Shown piece after piece: positions 58,453 to 64,000 of a DNA stretch of 64,000 bases; positions within the stretch are counted from its first letter, which is position 1, and each line of letters starts with the position of its first letter. A model generated the notes under the pieces. The model saw only the letters and a program-made list of their open reading frames with translations. It had not been told where the DNA came from and did no database searches. Source of the DNA: Paenibacillus anaericanus (GTDB lineage: Bacteria; Bacillota; Bacilli; Paenibacillales; Paenibacillaceae); the NCBI RefSeq assembly GCF_003994475.1, contig NZ_RZNY01000014.1, forward strand, positions 62,001-126,000, given 5' to 3'. The position numbers and the translations under genes are program-made.

Positions 58453-58982
58453 GCAAAAAACTAATTACTTTAATTCTCATAATCTTATTAATTGCAGGTT
58501 TAGCTTTTAATTATTTTTCACCATATTCAGAGAAATTGACGAAATCTACAAACCTTTCTAATGAGTCTATTGGCGGTGTGAAAATACACGAAAGTATAAA
58601 TAAAAGTAGTTTTATAACACAGTATGGCAATCCTTTAAGCAAAGAAGATAATGACTTATATGATTATTACTATTGGAAAGGCGGATTAGAAACAGCTTCT
58701 ATTCATTCTGGTAAAGATAAAGGTTCTATAATGCGGTTAATAATAACTGGTACGGATAAGAACCAATTTGATAAACCTCTCCACACTGCAAAAGGAATCG
58801 AATTAGGTGATGCAAAAGAAAAAGTTCTTTCTTTGTATGGAAACAACTATTACAAGAGTAATGAGCAAGGAGTAGACATTATCGGTTATATTGATCACGA
58901 ACAGGATATAACCTTAGAATTTTGGTGTACTAACGTTGGTGAAGTTGCTCAAATTCGGTTAGATGATTCAAGTGTTAAGTAA
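58449..58982 (+). CDS. Unrecognised membrane-anchored protein
   Basis: The 177-residue protein has an N-terminal helix (ITLILIILLIAGLAFNYF) and a soluble exported domain. Paired motifs ESINKSSFITQYGNPL and ELGDAKEKVLSLYGNNY resemble two halves of the BamE/SmpA-like fold (the GxxxxxVxxxYG pattern), seen in several Firmicute exported proteins. No family is certain. It overlaps the LysR gene by four bases but is far more A+T rich, so the pairing may be recent. Confidence 0.65.
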   Translation: MSKKLITLILIILLIAGLAFNYFSPYSEKLTKSTNLSNESIGGVKIHESINKSSFITQYGNPLSKEDNDLYDYYYWKGGLETASIHSGKDKGSIMRLIITGTDKNQFDKPLHTAKGIELGDAKEKVLSLYGNNYYKSNEQGVDIIGYIDHEQDITLEFWCTNVGEVAQIRLDDSSVK

Positions 58983-59012
58983 ATAATGCCACTGTTGCAT
59001 TTAAAGAATACT

Positions 59013-59040
59013 AAAGAGACAGAACCCTCTGTCTCTTTTT
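59013..59040 (+). terminator. Intrinsic terminator
   Basis: AAAGAGACAGA-ACCC-TCTGTCTCTTT followed by TT, 30 bp after the membrane-anchored gene. Confidence 0.85.
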
Positions 59041-59180
59041 GAATATCCATCCTAAAGTGGTACTTGTTGACACTCATAGTTACGAGACTAATTAAACAAC
59101 ATCACTAATCTTTTAACAGAGCTTGCTCACTGTTGGTCAGGAAAGACTAATAGTTAGAGATGTATTGGTGGAATCGATAT

Positions 59181-59236
59181 GGGGCTGTCCTTAAAGTCAT
59201 TGATAAAGATTTGGGACGCCCCTATTGTTATTTTTT
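59181..59236 (+). terminator. Second terminator-like hairpin
   Basis: GGGGCTGTCC (59181-59190) pairs with GGGACGCCCC (59213-59222) with one mismatch, followed by a T-rich run (59230-59236). It lies just beyond the converging oxidoreductase gene. Confidence 0.55.
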
Positions 59237-59256
59237 TATACAAAATGTACATAAAG

Positions 59257-59823
59257 TTAGGATGGGACAGCTAACACGGAAGAGCTTGGGTCACTGTTAT
59301 ACTTAAAGATATAGTTGATATATTCTATTGCACTTTGATTGATCTCCTCATCGCTAGCTTGAAATGAAGCTCCGAAGACAGCAAAATAGGGTAGTTCCAC
59401 TGCGCCCACATGTACTGTACTGGCTTTGAAAGGCGTAGTCACTTGATCCACGGTAAAAGAAACAGAGCCCTCTGGCAGATAATTTTCTTTTTTGTCGCCG
59501 ATGGACATGGCAAGCCCTAACTTTTTCCCTTTAAGCTGGTCACCATTTGATCCATAAGCCCATCCGTAAGCAAAAACATCGTCAAACCACTTTTTCAATA
59601 ATGGCGGATAACTGTACCAATACAACGGGAATTGAAAGATAACATGGTTATATGCTTCCATTAGATTTTGCTCTCTAGGAACATCAATATCCCAGTCAGG
59701 ATACTCTTTATAAATCTCATGAATTGTAATATCGTTTGGATATTGCAGTAGTTCTTCTTTCCAGCGCTGGTTCACCCTAGAATTCTCAAGGCCCGGATGC
59801 GCCAAAATTACCAATGTTTTCAT
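59257..59823 (-). CDS. Flavodoxin-fold NAD(P)H:quinone oxidoreductase (YwrO/MdaB-like)
   Basis: The 188-residue protein has the flavodoxin-like start LVILAHPGLENSRVNQRW, the FMN/substrate segment FQFPLYWYSYPPLLKKWFDD and GWAYGSNGDQLKGKKLGLA. It is a PF02525-type NAD(P)H-dependent quinone reductase that protects against quinone or electrophile stress by two-electron reduction. ATG follows ATGGAG. It is divergent from an HxlR regulator with a long palindromic operator between them, so inducible control is expected. Confidence 0.9.
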   Translation of the reverse strand: MKTLVILAHPGLENSRVNQRWKEELLQYPNDITIHEIYKEYPDWDIDVPREQNLMEAYNHVIFQFPLYWYSYPPLLKKWFDDVFAYGWAYGSNGDQLKGKKLGLAMSIGDKKENYLPEGSVSFTVDQVTTPFKASTVHVGAVELPYFAVFGASFQASDEEINQSAIEYINYIFKYNSDPSSSVLAVPS

Positions 59824-59931
59824 TATGAATCTCCATTCTCAGGCTGCATATATTAAGCGTGTTTCCTCAAAATGCTTTGCCTTATTTTTATGAATATCAT
59901 CATTATCTTGCAGGTTTAAAAAAAAGAAAAT

Positions 59932-59968
59932 ACACACAATAAAGTAAGATGGTTACTTTGAAGTGTGT
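59932..59968. promoter_or_regulatory. 37-bp symmetric operator between reductase and HxlR genes
   Basis: The layout is ACACAC-N4-AAGTAA-N5-TTACTT-N4-GTGTGT, perfectly symmetric around 59950. It sits midway between the divergent starts (59823 and 60047), the expected site for the HxlR protein to control both genes. Confidence 0.75.
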
Positions 59969-60046
59969 ACTGGACGCAGAAAAAAATATATGCAACAATG
60001 AAATTTTGAGTAAGCTTAATGATCAGTATGAACGAGGTGTAATTCT

Positions 60047-60397
60047 ATGAAACAATATAATCTAGGTATAGAGGCAACACTAGAAATCATCGGCGGAAAG
60101 TGGAAATCTTTGATCATTTGCTTATTGATGTCTGGAACCAAAAGAACAAGTGCATTACAACGCAGTATACATGGCATTTCACAAAAGGTTCTGATCCAGC
60201 AGCTTCGTGAACTTGAGAGGGATGGACTTGTCAAAAGATTCGTATACCAGCAGATGCCGCCAAAGGTCGAATATAGCCTCACGGAATATGGAGTTACAGC
60301 CAATAAGATCGTGGACGTTATGTGTTCTTGGGGGAAAGAAAATATTAAAATAAGACAAGAACGAGGAGAAGAGATCGTCTTGTTGGAGGACAAGTAG
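60047..60397 (+). CDS. HxlR-family regulator
   Basis: The 116-residue winged-helix protein has the HxlR core (LEIIGGKWKSLIICLLMSG, GISQKVLIQQLRELERDGLV, and the wing VEYSLTEYG). HxlR regulators such as HypR and YodB sense disulfide, quinone or electrophile stress through Cys residues. Here Cys occurs near 36 (IICLLM) and 99 (VMCSW), but none at the extreme N-terminus as in HypR. ATG follows ACGAGG. It is paired divergently with the quinone-reductase gene. Confidence 0.92.
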   Translation: MKQYNLGIEATLEIIGGKWKSLIICLLMSGTKRTSALQRSIHGISQKVLIQQLRELERDGLVKRFVYQQMPPKVEYSLTEYGVTANKIVDVMCSWGKENIKIRQERGEEIVLLEDK

Positions 60398-60730
60398 CCG
60401 GAGAACTTTGATTAGAAAGCGATTACTGCCACATCAGGTTTGTCCATTTTACGCAACCCACACATGGGGAGTGCTGAATATTGATGGTTCTAAGTGAATA
60501 AATGAGATGTGACAGTATCGCTCAAGAATATTATTAATAGGTTAGTTGGGAGAGCGCATCGCTTGTGCGCTCAGTGGTTCAGTCAGCGCGGACGTTTTGC
60601 ATGTGGATATTTCCTTGAATCTGCTTCATAAACGAGCACGGTGCCTTCGTTAGAGCGCTCCAAAATCAAAACACTAGAGGGGCAAGATGACTTGAGTTAG
60701 GCCAGACAAGGGTTAAAGTCATTTAAATAA
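60398..60730. other. Intergenic stretch with no clear gene
   Basis: I see no supported gene. It contains one short hairpin, GAGCGCA (60552-60558)/TGCGCTC (60566-60572), without a T run, and a run of G+C-richer sequence (60541-60660) interrupted by stops in all frames, possibly a decayed gene. Confidence 0.4.
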
Positions 60731-60760
60731 AAAGACGAAGTCAATTATGGCTCCGTCTTT
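60731..60760 (-). terminator. Terminator of the second sigma/anti-sigma operon
   Basis: AAAGACGAAG pairs with CTCCGTCTTT (one mismatch). On the minus strand the stem is followed by TTTATTT. It lies 56 bp beyond the anti-sigma stop. Confidence 0.75.
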
Positions 60761-60815
60761 AGTAGGTTTGCATACCCTTTTAATCCTAGAGAATAAGGTC
60801 CTTTTTACAGATGAA

Positions 60816-61991
60816 CTATTGCACCGAAAATACAGTCTCTAGCTCAGGGATGTATTCCTTGACCATATTTTTGTCTTCCCACAGTCCTTTAACCCCAGCT
60901 GGGGCTTGACCTTCGGATACGACTAAGTACGGTTTGATAGTTACGGTACTCGGTAGAGTCTTGAAGGGTTCAAACCGAATCTTATAAGACTCGCTAACGG
61001 GGTGATCACCGATGGGCTTCAGTTGAACGCCATGTTCATCCACAATGTCATACTGAAGAGCGATGATGCTTCCATGCTCGTTAGATTTCTTATATTTCGA
61101 AGGGATAGAAGCGAGCATTTCTTCTATGCTCTGGCCCGGTTTGGTTTTGTACTCAACGGATAACTGCGTTGTGATTGGGGTGATTTCCAGCTTACTGTTC
61201 AGTAAGTTAATGTTATCGTGATGCTTGGTCTCCTCTGAAGTTAGAACGGTAACGGGCGTTGATTTTGTAATAGGCAGAACGAATTGGAACAGGACATCGT
61301 AACCCTTTAACGTTACATTTACAGTCAAGTCAAACTCATCAGGGAACTGGACAGTCTGTGTTGTTGTGCGCGGCTCATAATAAGTACTAAGAACCTCAAC
61401 CATTATGCTGGAAGCAGCCTCACCGTCCATGTGTTCGTAACTCCAGAGCAGAGGTTGACCCTTATAGAGAACCTCAAACTTATCCACCGCCCCTTTATTG
61501 GCATCGGAAGGAGGTGAATTGGGCTCCGAAGCCAGAGTGTTTCCAGGAGTGGTTATATTCATAAGAATTCGGGTCCCGTCAAATAACAACGTTGGAATGT
61601 TCATAGTCACATTGCCATGGGTCACGCTTTGGTTTACGTTTGTGATGAGTTCCTCGGCTTGTTGAAGACCGGGATCTAAGTTTTTTTCGCCCCATAATGA
61701 ATAGATTTGTCCCAGAACCGGAATTTGCTTGAGTGCATCTGCCATTGCGGGTGATACAAATCCGGAAGCAATGAGGGTAAGTCCAAGGAATGCAGCGGCT
61801 GCAGTGGAAACCCACCATTTATTAAAAGTTCTTGATACATTTGTCTTTCTCTGAATGGGGGGAATGGAATTGTCGGTTTCCCTGATGATTTGGTATGTCT
61901 CATTTAGCTTGGAGCGGGTAATATCAGATAACTGATCGGGAAGTAGGCTCTGGCAGTTCTTTAATTGCTCTTCTAACTTAGTGTTCACCAT
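60816..61991 (-). CDS. Membrane anti-sigma factor, DUF4179 type
   Basis: The 391-residue protein has a cytoplasmic N-terminus (about 1-60), one membrane helix (WWVSTAAAAFLGLTLIASGF, about 60-80) and an extracytoplasmic part opening with a DUF4179-like domain (MADALKQIPVLGQIYSLWG). ATG 61991 lies seven bases after GGAG; a longer frame from 62009 lacks a site. It overlaps the upstream sigma gene by 14 bases, the usual sign of a sigma/anti-sigma pair. The signal is unknown. Confidence 0.84.
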   Translation of the reverse strand: MVNTKLEEQLKNCQSLLPDQLSDITRSKLNETYQIIRETDNSIPPIQRKTNVSRTFNKWWVSTAAAAFLGLTLIASGFVSPAMADALKQIPVLGQIYSLWGEKNLDPGLQQAEELITNVNQSVTHGNVTMNIPTLLFDGTRILMNITTPGNTLASEPNSPPSDANKGAVDKFEVLYKGQPLLWSYEHMDGEAASSIMVEVLSTYYEPRTTTQTVQFPDEFDLTVNVTLKGYDVLFQFVLPITKSTPVTVLTSEETKHHDNINLLNSKLEITPITTQLSVEYKTKPGQSIEEMLASIPSKYKKSNEHGSIIALQYDIVDEHGVQLKPIGDHPVSESYKIRFEPFKTLPSTVTIKPYLVVSEGQAPAGVKGLWEDKNMVKEYIPELETVFSVQ

Positions 61992-62511
61992 GTCGCAACT
62001 CCATTTCATGATTGATTTGAGATGAATGCTTTAGCTTTTTGCGGGCGCGGTGCAGACGGGTCTTCACGGCTACCTTAGAAATTTCGAGAATGTCGGAAAT
62101 TTGACTGATCGGCATGTCCTGTAGGTAATGAAGGAGAATGACAATCCGTAGGTTCTCCTCAAGATGTTGAACGGCATCCCATAATTCGATTTTCTCATAA
62201 TCCTTGGAAGTGGAAGGGACGTCGGGAAGCTCTCCGTAAGGGAGGGTTCTTGAGCTGCTTTTGACCATTTTGTTGCATTCATTAATCAGAATCCGGAAGA
62301 TCCACGTTTTGAAAAAAGCGGGCTCTCTGAGTGTATGGATGGACTTAAAGGCTTTAAGCATCGTCTCCTGGAGAGCATCTGCACAATCTTCGTCTTTGTT
62401 GACGATGGACCTTGCAGTTCTATATAACGGTAACTCTATCTCTTGCATCAACTGCATGAATGCTTCAGGGTCCCCAGCTTTGGCTTTGACGACAATAGGA
62501 TCTGTATGCAA
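61978..62511 (-). CDS. ECF-type RNA polymerase sigma factor
   Basis: Region 2 is visible (LYRTARSIVNKDEDCADALQ, ETMLKAFKSIHTL, FFKTWIFRILINECNKM) and region 4 (LLHYLQDMPISQISDILEIS, then KVAVKTRLHRARKKLK). The longest frame begins at 62628, but the first 39 residues look non-coding. TTG 62511 after AGGTGA gives the normal 177 residues. On the minus strand TGTAAC-N16-CGAT, resembling SigX/SigW-type promoters, lies upstream (62567-62592), and a GTAACGTTAC motif lies at 62552-62561. Confidence 0.88.
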   Translation of the reverse strand: MHTDPIVVKAKAGDPEAFMQLMQEIELPLYRTARSIVNKDEDCADALQETMLKAFKSIHTLREPAFFKTWIFRILINECNKMVKSSSRTLPYGELPDVPSTSKDYEKIELWDAVQHLEENLRIVILLHYLQDMPISQISDILEISKVAVKTRLHRARKKLKHSSQINHEMELRHGEH

Positions 62512-62662
62512 GGGTTCACCTGCTTTCTTGACTAGAAGTATTAGAATGTTTGTAACGTTACGTATATTAGATCGAGTAGGTAGCTGGAAGGTTACATGGA
62601 AAAAAACCAACGCATTCAAGGACTGCACCCCGTAGCTCGTGTTTACTCTGCCATAATAAATG

Positions 62663-62711
62663 GAGGGTTACTCTTAAGGCATTTGGAATAAACGGCCTAG
62701 GAGTAACCCTC
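62663..62711 (-). terminator. Terminator beyond azlD
   Basis: GAGGGTTACTC (62663-62673) pairs perfectly with GAGTAACCCTC (62701-62711), with an inner AAGGC/GGCCT extension. The same 11-bp arms recur at 63921-63966, on the other side of azlCD. Confidence 0.65.
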
Positions 62712-62772
62712 GTGTTATTCTAATATATACAGAATTAATATGCTGCCATTGTTGCATTTGTTAGAGTCTCAA

Positions 62773-63099
62773 TTATAAAAACATACGCAACAGCATCACC
62801 GATACAATGCCTACCAGTACTGTTCCTAATAAGCTTCGAGTTAGAATTGCGGTCAAAAAGGTTGGTGCTGCTGCGATTAACTCGATATGATTTTGAAAAG
62901 AGGAAAATTTCCCATCTACCAACAATAACTCTTCTCCCACCAAGGCTGCCATTACTGCGACTGGAACATAACTTAACCATCGCATTGCCCAATCAGGTAT
63001 ATTTATGCGACTGAGTACCATGAGTGGAAGCACTCTTGGGATCAGAGTCACAATTGATGCACCAATAATTATTAAAAGAATATGCCATCTTATTTCCAT
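62773..63099 (-). CDS. azlD: AzlD-family small subunit of branched-chain amino acid exporter
   Basis: The 108-residue protein has about four membrane helices and the AzlD pattern near the start (IGASIVTLIPRVLPLMVLSR and YVPVAVMAALVGEELLL). With AzlC it forms a branched-chain amino acid exporter. ATG 63099 follows GGTGGTGG and overlaps the azlC end by ten bases, so the two are translationally coupled. Confidence 0.9.
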   Translation of the reverse strand: MEIRWHILLIIIGASIVTLIPRVLPLMVLSRINIPDWAMRWLSYVPVAVMAALVGEELLLVDGKFSSFQNHIELIAAAPTFLTAILTRSLLGTVLVGIVSVMLLRMFL

Positions 63100-63821
63100 T
63101 TTTCCACCACCATTCCTAATGTAGCAGCAATAACGGTAGCAGCGATAATAGCCATACTTCCAGATAAGAAAAAACTTGTCCCCAAAACAATGACTACGGC
63201 ACTTATAGCTACAACTATATCTTTAGTGAATTTCCCTCGACTTACGATCTGGATGACAAGAAGCCCGATAAACATAGCGGGCAATGCAAAATCCAAACCA
63301 AACTTTTCAGGGTTTGTAATCCACTGACCCAAAAATGCTCCGGCTAAAGTGGCTACAATCCAATTTAGATAAGCTGTTATATTTAGACCGTGCATCCATT
63401 TTTCACTAAGATGATTTTTGTTCGTTGTCTTATTAATCGCAACACCAAATGTCTCGTCTGTAAGTAAAGAACCTATTAGCAAAGTTTTAACTGGAGTAAG
63501 ACGACTGAAATACGGTGATAAGGCTGCACTAAGTAAAAGATGCCGAAGATTTACGATAAAAACAGTGAGAATAATTGAAGCCGGCGATCCATGAGACGCG
63601 ATCATTCCAGAAACGATAAATTGGGCAGAACCAGCATAGATAAGTAATGACATGAGTGTGATTTCAACAATGCTTAAGCCAGAAGTATTTCCTACAACAC
63701 CCGCAGCAAATCCAATGCTTAAGTAACCCAACAATGTTGGAATGCAATCTTTTACACCTTGCAAAAAGCTATCCTCACGTATATTAACATCCTGTTTATG
63801 TAGTTGAATATTCTCTTGCAC
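63090..63821 (-). CDS. azlC: AzlC-family branched-chain amino acid exporter, large subunit
   Basis: The 243-residue membrane protein has about seven helices and the AzlC signature: PTLLGYLSIGFAAGVVG near the N-terminus, LLIYAGSAQFIVSGMI and IVNLRHLLLSAAL. It starts at GTG 63821 after AAAGGAAG and is the first gene of the azlCD operon. B. subtilis AzlCD exports leucine analogues; the exact substrate here is not known. Confidence 0.92.
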   Translation of the reverse strand: MQENIQLHKQDVNIREDSFLQGVKDCIPTLLGYLSIGFAAGVVGNTSGLSIVEITLMSLLIYAGSAQFIVSGMIASHGSPASIILTVFIVNLRHLLLSAALSPYFSRLTPVKTLLIGSLLTDETFGVAINKTTNKNHLSEKWMHGLNITAYLNWIVATLAGAFLGQWITNPEKFGLDFALPAMFIGLLVIQIVSRGKFTKDIVVAISAVVIVLGTSFFLSGSMAIIAATVIAATLGMVVEKWK

Positions 63822-63920
63822 TTTAGGTTGATCTTCCTTTCACTTGTTGTCGTCTTAACATTAGCTGCGTAGTCCATTCGCTATTTTCCAAAGGTTTGTT
63901 TATTATAACATACGATATTA

Positions 63921-63966
63921 GAGGGTTACTCTGAAGGCGGTAGGAAACTGCCGAGGAGTAACCCTC
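63921..63966 (+). terminator. Terminator-like hairpin upstream of azlCD
   Basis: GAGGGTTACTC (63921-63931) pairs perfectly with GAGTAACCCTC (63956-63966) with an inner GGCGGT/ACTGCC stem, followed by GTTTTGTTG. It probably ends a gene beyond the right edge or blocks read-through into it. It is nearly the same as the hairpin at 62663-62711. Confidence 0.6.
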
Positions 63967-64000
63967 GTTTTGTTGTAAATAGGAAAGACTTAGCGTTATT

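Noticed and set aside
59100..59256. Possible IS remnant between the membrane-anchored gene and the quinone reductase
   Set aside because: Only a terminator-like hairpin is visible; no transposase fragment or terminal repeats.

Overview
The window looks like a chromosomal stretch from a Paenibacillus-type, spore-forming Firmicute. The evidence is a cggR-gapA-pgk-tpiA-gpmI-eno operon with a recognisable CggR operator, a CtsR-type box in front of clpP, a Tlp spore protein gene, S-layer-homology (SLH) anchored proteins including a cellulase, YesM/YesN-type two-component genes, AGGAGG-like ribosome binding sites and several TTG/GTG starts. The genus is an inference from gene content; no search was run.

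Layout. 1-190: tail of an unrecognised gene. 289-12417: carbohydrate locus with a GH2 beta-mannosidase, a LacI regulator, a Gfo/Idh/MocA oxidoreductase, an AraC regulator, a YesM/YesN-like pair and a solute-binding protein plus two permeases, without its own ATPase and with a cre-like site at the promoter. 12528-15396: adenine deaminase, clpP with CtsR-type operator, tRNA-Arg(CCG). 15768-23129: central glycolytic operon, closed on its 3' side by an IS3-family (IS150-like) insertion at 23161-24456. 24487-29177: GntR(YtrA)/ABC unit, an SDR dehydrogenase and a PadR/membrane-protein/DUF4825-like unit. 29317-35784: small membrane protein, SRAP protein with an altered active-site residue, DUF523 protein, ECF sigma/anti-sigma pair, DsbA-like protein, DegV protein and Vat-like acetyltransferase. 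35867-38559: tlp and a glycoside-hydrolase-like lipoprotein gene broken by one in-frame stop. 38632-43473: two-component system divergent from a fused ABC transporter, which lies between two related ~200-bp palindromic repeats. 43547-55867: spermidine-synthase-like protein, SLH cellulase, XRE/membrane proteins, an esterase and a large SLH surface protein with a recent internal duplication. 56073-63966: MFS exporter/LysR, flavodoxin-fold oxidoreductase/HxlR with a striking operator, a second ECF sigma/anti-sigma pair and azlCD.

How it fits together. The left arm probably takes up mannose-containing oligosaccharides (binding protein and permeases, needing an ATPase encoded elsewhere), hydrolyses them (beta-mannosidase) and is controlled by a two-component system, LacI/AraC regulators and CcpA. 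The glycolytic operon is under CggR. The right arm is accessory material: envelope-stress sensing, drug export or modification, surface-anchored polysaccharide degradation and small regulator/effector pairs. Most operons end at clear intrinsic terminators, several of them bidirectional. I found no CRISPR array, prophage or rRNA. The observations most worth following up are the paired palindromic elements around the ABC transporter, the interrupted glycoside hydrolase, the SRAP His-to-Tyr change, and the DegV gene whose best start is not ATG/GTG/TTG.
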